Positions 12,807 through 23,756 of a stretch of 64,000 nt of DNA are shown piece by piece. The stretch lies in the NCBI GenBank assembly GCA_036172665.1, contig CM069872.1, forward strand, positions 59,754,101 to 59,818,100, written 5' to 3'. Position 1 is the first letter of the stretch, and each line of letters begins with the position of its first letter. A program made the position numbers and the translations under genes. The notes beneath the pieces are model-generated. The model searched no databases, had not been told where the DNA came from, and saw only the letters and a list, made by a program, of their open reading frames with translations. The DNA is from Prosopocoilus inquinatus (lineage: Eukaryota; Arthropoda; Insecta; Coleoptera; Lucanidae).

Positions 12807-15800
12807 ATGTAGTAACACTCGAGGAGGGTGCATGCAGGACGTGCACCGGATGCGGTTTGGGGTGAGTGCAAACAAGATAAAACCCCTGCGACATCTTTAT
12901 ACGTCGACGTCGGGCCAAGAGCACAAAGCTCCCGACAGTTATTGGCTGTTTTCGAAAATTAGATCTCACCACCGCAGCTTTAATTTGTATTCTGACCCTA
13001 TTGTCGGGTGGTGAGGTCTCGAAACGAGCAAAAACAGCGGGATTCTCCGCTAACAAAAAGCAAATATTTTGTCTGCTTATTCATTCGTCTTCTAACCTTG
13101 GCCATCAACTGATCCTGATGACGAAGCACTATTATTCAAGTTCGCCCTTAATTTGCATTTACTTTTTGCTTACTTGATCAATCATACATTTAAAAGTTTC
13201 GCATGCAAATAAATATCAACCCATTCCAAAAAAAAAACCATGTATTTTGTTCGTTTCAGTTACATATACAATTATCTTTAACTTAAATACTTACATATCT
13301 CTTTTAATGAGAAAAGAATGACAGAGGTTAATTCTAATAACTTAGTTATTTAATACTCTTAGATACTATATAAAACAGAAGTATTTCACGAACCTGAAAG
13401 CATTCGAAAAGTTTTCCAAAGCAATTAGTCGCTCTAAACCAGACAGACGAGACGACAACTTGTATACGAGTAGAAATAGTTATGATAACTATGCTGAGTC
13501 GACTTTAATAGGAAGCAGAAGCTCGCAAAGTACAACTTATTAGGAGAATTTAACTTCTCTAAAATAGTTTGATTCGTTTAATAATAACAACTTCTCTTAC
13601 ATTCGCAATGGTGGAGGCGCTACGTCTCTCTTTCTCTCTCTCTTTTTAATAGATCCGAGCGTTTCAGCGAGTTCCAAATCGAACACTCTGCGGTTCCATT
13701 TCAGAACACCTGGCAACCTATATTTCCGGTGCAATTGGAACACATGTTCGACGGTAAGACGTCGTTAGCAGAGGTGGACTGCGGCGAAAGGACTCGAATC
13801 ATTTCGACCACAATTCAAACCAGCAGTTGTGCAAGCATTCTGAAATTGAATTAAAGCTTTCTTCGGTGGCTATTACGAGATGTGAAATGAAAACTTTATT
13901 GAAAGAAAATATAGGGTTACCTGAATGTGCATTCGACGAAAAATTAAAAAAATAAAATAAAATTGCCCAATGATGGATTAAACCAAGAAAAAGAACCCAA
14001 AAGGGAAGGAAAAGATCGATAATCTGATGATCATAACAAAGGTTTTTCGGAGGTTCATTAAATATTATGGTCTATTTAACATTCCTAATTTTTTTATTAA
14101 TTTCTTATCTGTTTTATAAGTTCGCATAATTTACAAGACTAGTGGAATTTTTGCGTAGCTAGACAAGTCATCTCTTCACTATTCAACATCAACACCATTG
14201 CAGTTTTAAGAAATTTGGGAGGAGAGGGGATCAATAGATTTAATTTTATGTAAGAGTCGAAGCTTAAAACAGATAGGGAAGGGGCAAGAAATCAATGGAA
14301 TTATTTTTTTTTGTTAAGAGAGCGATGCTCAAAAAAACTGGGAACTTTTGCACTAATCTGACAGAGGATCGTAAGTCAGGGAAAAATGAGACAACAAATT
14401 GTTTTTTACACTGGTTTCCTTTAAATGTATTAATTTTTAAGGGGAGGATTTACTTGAAAGAAGGTTGGGAAGAAATTCCAGTAGTACGTTATGGTTTCCA
14501 AAGACAAAACACTAAAACCTCCGGCATTACTAAAACAGAAGAAAATAATTCGTTAAAAGAAAAGAAGCTTTCCAAATTGAAGAAGAAGGCCACGCTTCAC
14601 TAGCCGATAACGCAAAAGTATTAATTAAATTTAAAAGGAGGATGGGAATCAATTGACTTTTTTTCTTTAAAAAAGTAATCCTTGCTCTTGTAAAAACGTG
14701 CGGACGGAGGTTGGATTAAATTATTACCAAAAAGAGACAAACTGCGAAGTGTTGTTTCTTCATTTGCGAAATTAATTATAAACTGAGGAAACTGACTGGT
14801 AAAAAATACATAAAAAGTAAAGTATAAAGAACCAAATGCACTTTTTATTGTCCCTTATAATTTTTCTGTCGATCATTTTGAAATGAGAAAAGAGTTAAAA
14901 ATATTCTTACATTGTATTTTTCAGCGCAGCAGTAAACATATTACAATAAATGAAATACATTTGCTTAATTTTTATCAAAAATCTGATACACAAGCCGCAC
15001 GAAACTGCTTTGTTATGCAAAGAAAGACACGGAAACTCCCGGAATAGTTCCGTAACCGCAGCGGTCGCAGCGGTAGTAAGCGGGCGAAGCCAGCGACAAC
15101 GTTTCAAACGACGACACGACGACTGGGAGTTGTTGTTACAAGTTTCCGAAATTAACCAGCGTCAAAGATTCGCCCTTCTTTGAATCAGGAGGGCACCCCG
15201 GAGACGCCGACGAAACGGCGTTTACGTAATTCAGAGTTCGAATACGGGGGTGGGGGGTGTATTTGCAGGGGTGCTTTTAATCGATCGCTGGCGACGAATA
15301 AATTGGTTCTAATGGAACCGGAAAAATTTAAATAACGCGCGCCGGTATGTGCACTTGCACTGAAACGTTATGCATACTAAGATTGCGTTGAATTTTTATT
15401 TCGGATTTTATCCATTTTTGGAATAAGTAGAGTGATATTATAATTCTATTTTTATTCTTTACACGTCCGTCCTATGATGTTGAGAAGTAAGACCTTCGAT
15501 TATGAAATTGTAATTGCTTAAATCTTCAATACACGGTTTACTTAAACTGTGCGAAATAGCAAAAAACAACGATGCTGCTGCTGTCTCATCTGTCTCTATC
15601 GATAAGCTGTCAATCCAGACGTAATTAAAACTGCATTAAAATAACTATAAATTAAGTAGTTCTCATGTGTCTGTGTGGAACTAGACATCAAACATGATTT
15701 TGTTTGATCAATGGAAGCAACACTAACGAAATATTGCAGGGCCGAATAGCTTTTAAATAAATCAATACCACCACTCTACATAATTCCAAACAGCCTACAT

Positions 15801-16732
15801 TTAAAATAAAAGTCTATGTAATAGATCGGTGTTGCATGTAACTAACGCTATTTATAGCGCACGTGTTTGAACGTACTTTGTAAATTGCTTTGAGCAAGCT
15901 TTAAATGGCGCACATCCTTACGTCATATATTAAGACCGCCAACAGGAAACGCTCTTAAAATATGTTTGTACGAAATAAACTGTGATGGATGCTTTTTTTT
16001 ATAAATAATAACTAAAGAGCGGCAGTGCTAGGTTATCCATGCCCCGGATCCATGCCAGCGTAACCATTAATCGGCTCGATAAATTCGAGTGTTTTTCTTA
16101 TGCTGCCTGCCTGTGTTTCATCGTTGCGTAAATTTATAGATTAATACTAATAGTGAACCAAATCACTGATGGATCTCACAACTGTACGATTGGGTCTAAG
16201 TTAAGCTGCATGCAATATTGAAACAAACATGAAACAAAATATCTAGTACGGAAAACCTGACGTTGGTCGCTCTGTGATAATAACTCTCATTGAGGAAAAT
16301 GTTTAACATCCAACTCAACTCAACTCAGGCTAACTGTAAATAACTAATTTCCTCGAATAATCGATGTTTTAGTCTTTGCAGTTAAACGTTCTGAAATGTA
16401 CATAAAACTCAAAAAACGTCAATAAAACTCACGCCTCTTCAAGAACTATAAATTTGTGAATCAGTACGTTAAAAATAATTTCGTTGCAATTTATTAAACT
16501 TAAAAAAAAAATGATGAATTAGTGTTTTCAACTGTACTGCAGCAGTTAGTTCAAAAAGTAAAATAATTAGTTATGTAAAATGAATAAAACTAATCGTAAA
16601 TAATATATTATGTTTACCGTAGTGAAATTACGAGAGACAAATGTTTATGTAAATCCGGAATTTACATTTAAATTATTTTAAATATTGGTTCATACGGCCG
16701 TTAATATTTTTATTGGTTAGCATTCTATCTAA
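12807..16732. other. AT-rich non-coding DNA, one purine-rich stretch
   Basis: No gene recognised. Between about 13980 and 14720 the plus strand is purine-rich. A similar 60-base phrase appears twice in a row from about 14226 and 14286 (gatcaat-ga-tt, then a T-rich block, then taagag), with a weaker echo near 14644. The 102-codon frame at 14295-14603 lies in this biased stretch and is Lys-rich without a domain. A GC-richer patch lies at 15040-15220. Confidence 0.4.
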
Positions 16733-16746
16733 ATGAAAAATTTTTC

Positions 16747-17246
16747 AGAAAAATTTTGTGCAAATCGTTCTTGATTGCAGTGAAAACCTCGAGCAGCCTC
16801 TGGACAGCTGTTTCAGCCCTGCTTGGGGCTTCTTCAGCAGAAACGTAGCTCGACATTCCCACTGCAGACCAAAAACGACTTGCCCAATTTATTCGCAAAT
16901 GCGATGTAAGAATGATGAACATATAAAATAGCGACATCTTACTATCGCTTTTTGACCTAACATTGCAGTAGGATAGACAAATTGAAGCGGGATTTGCTCC
17001 TAATGAGTCCCCCATGCAAGGCGGCCATGCTTGCTGTCAAAGCATAATGAAAGAATTTAGAAAAATTTTGTGCAAATCGTTCTTGATTGCAGTGAAAACC
17101 TGCTGTCAAAGCATTCTTTCATTATGCTTTGACAGCAAGCATAGCCGCCTTGCATGGGGGACTCATTAGGAGCAAATCCCGCTTCAATTTGTCTATCCTA
17201 CTGCAATGTTAGGTCAAAAAGCGATAGTAAGATGTCGCTATTTTAT
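16747..17246 (-). mobile_element. Penelope-like or retrozyme-like insertion, copy 1 (rearranged)
   Basis: The insertion is flanked by an 11-14 base direct repeat (atgaaaaatttttc at 16733-16746 and 17247-17260), a variable-length duplication as in Penelope-like elements. On the minus strand it contains a hammerhead ribozyme (16789-16853) and sequence shared with copy 2 at 46121-46412. It is internally inverted: 16920-17056 and 17113-17249 are 137-base arms that I align with a single mismatch. A second copy of the arm next to the ribozyme (17058-17100, like 16747-16788) sits in the 56-base centre. Inverted partial copies are common for Penelope-like elements. No reverse transcriptase or GIY-YIG frame is present. 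The minus frame at 16725-17015 merely crosses the element. Confidence 0.75.
16789..16853 (-). ncRNA. Hammerhead ribozyme, complete core
   Basis: Read on the minus strand, the 65 bases fold as a hammerhead. Stem I: UCGAGC (16853-16848) pairs GCUCGA (16794-16789) and, after an asymmetric UAC/U internal loop, GUUUCUG (16844-16838) pairs CAGAGGC (16802-16796) with two G-U pairs. Core CUGAAGA is at 16837-16831. Stem II AGCCC/GGGCU (16830-16815) has loop CAAGCA. Core GAAA is at 16814-16811. A very short stem III closes over AGCU, followed by GUC, placing cleavage between 16803 and 16802. Short stem III and a looped stem I are the form seen in Penelope-like elements and animal retrozymes. The pair next to the core in stem II is A-U rather than the usual G-C, which could slow cleavage. 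Confidence 0.85.
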
Positions 17247-17249
17247 ATG
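16920..17249. repeat. 137-bp near-perfect inverted repeat inside copy 1
   Basis: The left arm 16920-17056 and right arm 17113-17249 are reverse complements. The only difference I find is gcggccatgc against gcggctatgc. The 56-base spacer holds another copy of the ribozyme-flanking arm. The same 135-base unit occurs once, in the orientation of the right arm, in copy 2 at about 46278-46410. Confidence 0.9.
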
Positions 17250-17260
17250 AAAAATTTTTC

Positions 17261-17812
17261 GTTTATTATCTTACGCAAGGACGCCTGAAAACATTACTTT
17301 TATTAGTTCCTTGCAAATTCTTAAAAATCGATTAAAAGCGGTATTTCTAATATTAAACAAACCGCTCCCAGAAGATGGATTATTAATTAGCGTAAACATT
17401 TTTTGTCTCTTTTATTGACTGCAATGTTGATGCTTCCGCAGTCTCCTTAAATATTAGAAAGGAAATGTCTCAATAGTTTAATTGAAACTACATTTGCCGA
17501 TTCAATAATTTCATTTGTTAATTGTTAAGCAACAAATTTAATTAAAAAAAATTTAAGTAATGGTACACGTTGAAAAATTTCTCGCTTTCTTGTATTTTTT
17601 TGTTCGCAGAAAATTATTTTTCAAATAGTGAATGTGTTACTAAATCCTGACCTGTAGGCCACCCACATAAAAGAGGTCGATGGCCCTTCTGGAATAGTCT
17701 AATTACCCGCGAAGTTTCTGCAAGTTTTCTGGCCAGCAACGGACCTTTTTCTTCCACTTTTTTAATGTTTTAACTCTATTTTATTATTACTGTGCTTAAA
17801 CGTTTGTTGCGT
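17261..17812. other. AT-rich non-coding DNA between two insertions
   Basis: I see nothing beyond AT-rich unique sequence in this interval. Confidence 0.5.
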
Positions 17813-17815
17813 TTA

Positions 17816-18149
17816 GGCCCGGTTTTTCAATCGATTGGCAAAGTGACTGTTAGTATTATTCGATTGTTAGCACAGAAGTTTAAGTTTATCAAAGTATTGG
17901 TAGTCTTAACAATGACATAAATTCCTTTTAACAAGGAGATAAATTAATAGCCAGTAAATTTGCTTGGTATCGGTAAACATGTAGAGAGGTTACATAAATG
18001 TGTACGAGCAACTGTACGACGCTACTTCTTTGGTATATGATTTATAATTGAAAATGGAGATTTTGTTTAACAAGGATATTACCAAAGAGGTTAAATTTAT
18101 CCCAGTGGTAAGTAACCATCACTTTACCAATCAATTGGAAAACCGGGCC
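17816..18149. mobile_element. 334-bp MITE with TTA duplication (PIF/Harbinger-like)
   Basis: The unit begins ggcccggtttttcaatcgat and ends with the matching inverted sequence (complement ggcccggttttccaattgat). The similarity continues through ttggyaaagtga for about 37 bases with few mismatches. TTA flanks both ends (17813-17815 and 18150-18152). The interior carries no transposase. Elements with GGCCCGGTTTTTC-type ends and TTA duplications are familiar PIF/Harbinger-type MITEs in animals; the superfamily call is from that knowledge. Confidence 0.85.
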
Positions 18150-18152
18150 TTA

Positions 18153-21100
18153 AACACAATAATAACAAAATAGGATTGATGTAAACAAACTGCATTCATT
18201 GTATTTTATAGTCGACTATAAACTGCAACCAACGCAACGATGAGGCCTTCGGGAAGAGCATGTAAGTGAGCTGCATATCTGGCTTTCGACATTTCATCAA
18301 GTGCCTATATAATTCATGATTGTTACCTGTGCTGAGTTATCTCTGTTTATTTTGCACAACTGAAAGGGCACTCCCCCATTAGCATTCTGAACCTTCCCTA
18401 TTCGAAAAGCGGCAAGTACTTTTTCGAAATCAAACGTTAGTATCGATTTAATTGAGAAAACAATTTGGGCTCGTTTGATTATTTCTTCTAAATTTAACTT
18501 TTTTTTTATTAAGCAAGTTCTTTTTTGCAATTGCTTGCAATTGTCCCTGACTTAAACCGAAAGTCTTTGAAGATAAAATTTTACAGAAAATTTTGGGGCA
18601 TCAATTAGGTAGCAGAAATCATTTTTCCAGGTAGCTTACAATTCTCCGGACTCCGGGAGTTCTAATCGGGCAATTTCACAACATGTCACTCGCGCACCAA
18701 AAGGACTTGACTTTTAACACGATTTTTGAACAAGAGGAAGTTTGATTTACATCTTCGCATGTTGGTTAGAATAACGGGACAGAAATTTTTTAATTAGTTT
18801 ATAAATTTCCTTTTTTGAATTTCTCAGCACCAGTTTGAATAATTCATCGCAAACTTTCAATATTTTCTTTTCTTCTTCTTATTAATATATTTATTAATTT
18901 GTGCAGTTTGCGAACATTTTGCGTTTCGACGGAAGCCAAAGTAGAATTAATTCAGAAATCTATTTATTATGTATTAGTTCGAAATGCAATCAGACTTTAG
19001 CTATTTGGTCACCATCAAGGAGCGCATAAACTTAATCACGAATTCATTGTACCGAAGGCGATCAAGTTTGCGTCCTCGTCATTAGCGAGGGCATCTTTGA
19101 AATTACATAGAGATTAAGTTTGAAACTGCAAATGTACTAGTTCCGACTAGTTCGTTCCGCTTCTCGATTGAAAGTGACGTCGAAATATTTACCTTGTAGT
19201 TTCTCCCAATTTTATTTTTGTATTACAAATGAAGCAGTTCGTATAAAGCCCCATCCGCACTTAAGAAAATTGTCGTCCTGTATTATTGATCTTCCTCGTT
19301 TCACGTGCGTTTTCTTCTACTCATATCACCACAGGACTAATGTTGAGCGTCACGCGTGAGCTTTTTCCCTCATCAATTCCCCCCGTGTTCCGCTTGTTTA
19401 TTTATATTATTATTTTATATTAAGAGTTTATGAAAAAAACGAGCAATTTCATGTTTTCATCCACATATGTGATCATGAGGAACTATTATTTATGAGTTAA
19501 GATGCTGGCCAGCGGTATTAAAACCTTTTGCCTCACTTTGAAACTAATTTATCCTCATCTCAAATATCTCAATTACCAGAGTTAAATTTATTGTTCCCTA
19601 CTCCTTCGCTAAGAATTAACAGATCTAGGGGAAAGTACAAGATTTGCACTGTTAAAAAAGTATTAACTAAATTCGTTTTCTATTTTGGGGGAACAACACA
19701 AAGTAGGGTTGTCGACACGACTGTATTGCCGCGGAAATTGTCTAGCATGATTTACCGACTTCTGCTTAACTCGCAAATCAAAGTCCTTTTCGGTCGATGA
19801 AACTTATGCAAAATTAACGTTTTAATAGAGGGAATTCCATGCTGACAAATGACATCCAAGTCGTTTGAACTTAACTTGAGAATGCTGTGTCAGCAGATCA
19901 TATTACATTAAAGTAACGTTATGCGAGATTAACTCACCAATCTAACCGACAGATGAAAATTACATGGAAAGAACGAGTCGAATGGCACTTAATAAACACA
20001 GAAGTAAGTAGCTTTGAAGTAAAAATGAGTTCTACAATTAATTTAAAATCAAAATTGGTAAAAGCTGTGTCTTCCGAAATAAATTATTTTTATGAGGCGA
20101 CGTAACAGAATGAAGCAGTTCTAATTTCAATTGTGAGAACCATCTCGTCTAAATAACTTCCGTTTTGCTCGAAACCATCCCTCCATACCAGTTAGTAAAA
20201 CGCCGCTCGTTCCGCATATTAACTAGTTATCGATTATTCTCCGGGCAAATACTATTATATCCGAAGGGATGAAGCAGCTTCTTAGTGTAGCGCTCGTCAT
20301 GAGTAATGCCCTTTTAATGGAGTTTGCAGGAATACATTCTGCGTCGTTGAAATAACTCGGCGCTGGAATTCCTGCGCTACGAGTTTCAAGTAGCACGTTG
20401 TTATTATTAAGAGTTAACGAATTCAGACGTTTCAACTAGCAACCAGCTCAAATCAATAACCTACCTATACACATACATTGAATTGAGAGCACAGTAAACA
20501 ATCACAATCACTGCCGGATCTATTCGAGTTTGCTCGCAGAATCTAGTAGTTGCATAAATTAATAATTAGGTGCGCAAACAAAACTCTCTGATCGAATTGG
20601 GAATTAATTTGTATGTTTTCCCTGACTTCCCAGTCAAGCTAATTAAAGTGGAGGCCAAGTCACCGTCGATAAAACAGATTCGATTCGGTTGAGATTAGAA
20701 AATAATAGAGATAATCTAGTTTACAAAGTTTTTCCCTGACATATCGCTTGATTGGTTGAATTCTTGGCTTCCGCTTGATTGTAAAAACACGTCTCCCAAT
20801 GACGACCTCCTCCATTCCTTTCGGGGGGCGGGGGCGGAGGAGAAGAGGAGGATAATGCGCACCGAAACCATTTCCATTCCGTCGATACTTAACTTAATGG
20901 CCTAACTTGTAATTTACCCTTGTAATAAAAAAGATTTTCGGAGTACGGTTTCTTATCTTTTATATTAAGTCGCGTAGGGGGAGAACGCTCATGAGCTTGT
21001 GCTATGACCTGCTTACGAGAACAAAGTCGCCTGGAAGATGCAAAAAGTAATTAATCGTAGAGTTATGTATTAAACTACTTATCTAATAACAAAACTTAGC

Positions 21101-22679
21101 TGTTCCTTTTTGCCCCTACAGTCATGTGGAATTATTTGGAAAAAGTTAATTAAATTCATTTAAAAATTGTGCGAAGTCAGGATCCGCGCGTTATGCATGC
21201 TTGTCTTCTGCATTGCGTACAAATGCAACGCAACAGAATATAAGCGTGTCATATTTACATGTCCCAATTAAGAATGAGCTCATTAGAGAATTTGGCAAGA
21301 CTTAATCGATGCTGATCGGCTTGGAACTTTTTGAGCTTTGGACCGGACCCTCCTGCCGCCAGGACGTAAGCCATTGTGGCGTCAAGTGTACAAATAAGAG
21401 AGAAATGAATTAGTAAGGAGAGATAATAGAAAGTCTATCAATAAATCGGTAACAAGTAATAAAAGTGAAATAATTAAGTAATTAAGGATTAGAGTAAGTA
21501 AAGTATTAATTAATGAAAGTTTTACAATAAAACGCACTGCTAAACTAAATATGAAAAGAAATCAAATCAAATGAATAAATTAATTCGCATTAGTTGTAAA
21601 ATCAGATTCCTACAGCCACAAACATTTAAAATCTGTGTAATTTCCCTCTTAATAGATTTAAACAATGTAAAACCTAATTTAAACCCCCGATTGCAATAAA
21701 TTCGTTTAATTACCGGAATGGTTCTGAACTTCACAGCAAACACACGTAATAACAGAACGGCTCGTTGTACCTATCCGCTTTAGAAAGCGGCGATAAATTA
21801 CGCGATAGAACGTTAACACGTCATCATTGAGGTGGAAAATACCCTCAACCCATGGTGTTAATCAATATGCTCAATATGTGAGAGTCTCTTCCTCGTACCC
21901 CATCAATTAATGCATTACATGTCACGGAAGAAGCTGCACCAAACTACTGCACCTGTAGCCGTCCGATCCTGTTCCTCGTCACGTTATTTATGTTTTAATT
22001 AAACTGCACCGCCGCCTCCGCTGTGTTCTTCCAGAACGCTAAAGCAGCTGAATTTTCAATTAAATTTATCTCCTCTTTAATTTCGAGGAGCACCGCCATT
22101 TCTTTCTGGCCGATTTCAGAACTAACTGCTGCTGCAGCATTTTAAAGTCGTTTAAGGCATTGAAGATCAGAAGGATTTTCCGCTTTCCAAAAAAGAAAAA
22201 CTACAATACTTATCAAAAAAACCACCTGCGTTTTAAATAAAATTCCAAACCAAGAAAATAAATGTAGGTATTATCACGACGAACAGAAAGAACAAGTGGC
22301 AGGAAATATTGGAGAAAACATCTTCATTTAACATCGTTTTCTTCTTCATTGATTTTCTCAGTATTTCTGGCAATTTTTTTCTTGAATTTTGTTCCTTATT
22401 TGCACCTGTAGCAGTAAGCAAATGTAACTAGAACAAAATATATTCCTAGAAGTAATTGTAAATAAAATACGTAATGCGACATGATCCTGAAACTACGGAG
22501 TTCTGTGCCGTGTGCAAAAATTAAGAGCTGGGGAAAGAAGCCTTGATCTTAACGAATCACATTAAAGTAATGATGTTCCTCCCTCTAGAACGGTTACACG
22601 TCACGATGCCTTGAAAATAACGACGGAGGCAATAAAATAAGTACCTCCTATTATAATGATCCTTGCATGAAAATTTATT
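18153..22679. other. 4.5 kb AT-rich non-coding DNA
   Basis: No gene recognised. Noted: a G-run cluster at 20823-20850 (G6, G5, then GG pairs) that could form a quadruplex, and a 22-base phrase at 21240-21261 that recurs at 62525. After that phrase a tail rich in aagtaa/taagta words follows to about 21530, which may be the 3' end of an unidentified retroelement. Confidence 0.4.
21240..21261 (+). repeat. 22-base dispersed repeat, copy 1
   Basis: The phrase begins ataagcgtgt and ends tatttacatg. It matches 62525-62546 at 21 of 22 positions. Both copies are followed within 150-300 bases by taagta/aagtaa-rich sequence, suggesting the same worn-out repeat family, but the downstream sequences do not align clearly. 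Confidence 0.45.
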
Positions 22680-23160
22680 TTGTCCTCCTGACTTCTGCTT
22701 CATCTATTCTCTCTTCTGTCTTCGTGTTACCATGTCTTACTTGTTTTGTTCAAATCGTTCATCAAAATTACTCATTACTTTTCTCTTAAGTGTAGATATT
22801 CCTTATTTCATTGTGCTCTACTTGAGTAATTGAGTTGATTCTCCTCTCTAAGAATCTCCCCATTTCTCTTTATACAATATCTCCTCCAACTTCCCTACGT
22901 CTCCTCTCGTACTTCTCCTTGCAACTCTCTTCTTTGTTTAGGTTTGTGTACTCCTCCTGTATTATTTTCTTATTATTTTCTCTTACTTGTTCTATTCTAT
23001 TCTATCACATCTCCAATAGGCTTAGCTCAAAAACTCCGTCTCTGTCATTTGGTTTCACACTTTTCCATTATCATTCTTTATCTTCTACTTGTCTTATATA
23101 TCTTATCTCCATTACCTTTATTTTTCTTTTTATTGCTCTTTCGTACCTGCGCATAACTCC
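22680..23160. other. Pyrimidine-rich (plus) / purine-rich (minus) tract
   Basis: For almost 500 bases the plus strand is dominated by C and T, including three TTCTA repeats at about 22989-23003. The frame at 22835-23224 opens only because of this bias; its translation is Leu/Ser/Phe-rich and starts at TTG. Purine-rich strands of this length are common in retroelement bodies or transcript 3' ends, so an eroded minus-strand retroelement is possible, but I see no reverse-transcriptase motif. Confidence 0.5.
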
Positions 23161-23438
23161 CAATTCCAATTTCGGCGTGTTGTTTGATATAAATAGGTAT
23201 TTAATTAAATCATGTGTATTTTAGTAATAATTCAGAAACAAAGCGGCAACATTCACGGGCTAACTGAATGGTAAATGAATATTTATTCAACGCGCTTATT
23301 AGTAATGAAATCAATCTGAGCATATTATTTGAATTTCATAAAACTTAATAGAACAATAATTTGGATATTTGCTAACTAATTTGCTAAACAGGATTGCCAA
23401 TGAAATCAGAACATTCCATCAATAAATCGAGTCGCGAG
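23161..23438. other. AT-rich spacer
   Basis: Nothing recognisable in this stretch. Confidence 0.5.
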
Positions 23439-23756
23439 AGAATAAAGCCCGCCACACACGCGCATACTCTCCGACGCTCTTGGTACGTGGGCCAAAACGT
23501 GCATCCGGGCTCGCGAGACTAAATTATTGTTAAAACTACGTTTACGGACAAATCAGGTTTTAACAAATGAAACATGTTCAATTAAGGCGATTTATCGGCC
23601 AGAAGTTTTTTTTCAAATCTGCCGTCACATTTCAATTCAATAATCTGTGGGCAACAGCGTACCCGGCTCGTGGCGAGTTTGGCCCGCGTGCTAAGTCCGC
23701 CACGAGCCAAGAGCGTCGCCGTCGGAAAGTATCCGTGTGTATGGCTGGCTATTCTG
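23439..23756. mobile_element. Foldback MITE, ~318 bp
   Basis: The ends form an imperfect long inverted repeat. 23439 onward reads agaataaagcccgcc, then acacacg, atact-tccgacg and ctcttgg. The complement of 23756 backward reads agaatagccagcc, then acacacgg, atactttccgacg and ctcttggctcgtgg. The right half also contains an 11-bp perfect hairpin (23665-23675 with 23698-23708). The inner parts are GC-rich, unlike the surroundings. No clear target duplication is visible, so the exact borders and superfamily are uncertain. The reading frames at 23567-23812 and 23582-23800 fall inside it and are not genes. Confidence 0.7.

Noticed and set aside
12622..13014. 130-codon plus frame
   Set aside because: Begins in the tandem duplication and has no family resemblance.
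12961..13018. Inverted repeat agatctcaccaccg / cgggtggtgaggtct
   Set aside because: Short imperfect stem with a ~29-base loop and no target duplication; not enough to call an element.
16725..17015. Minus frames at 16725-17015 and 46116-46316 that share a similar peptide
   Set aside because: The similarity is that of the repeated hammerhead element; the ribozyme fold explains the conserved bases better than a protein does.
22835..23224. 129-codon plus frame
   Set aside because: Starts at TTG and stays open only because the strand is pyrimidine-rich; translation is Leu/Ser/Phe repeats.
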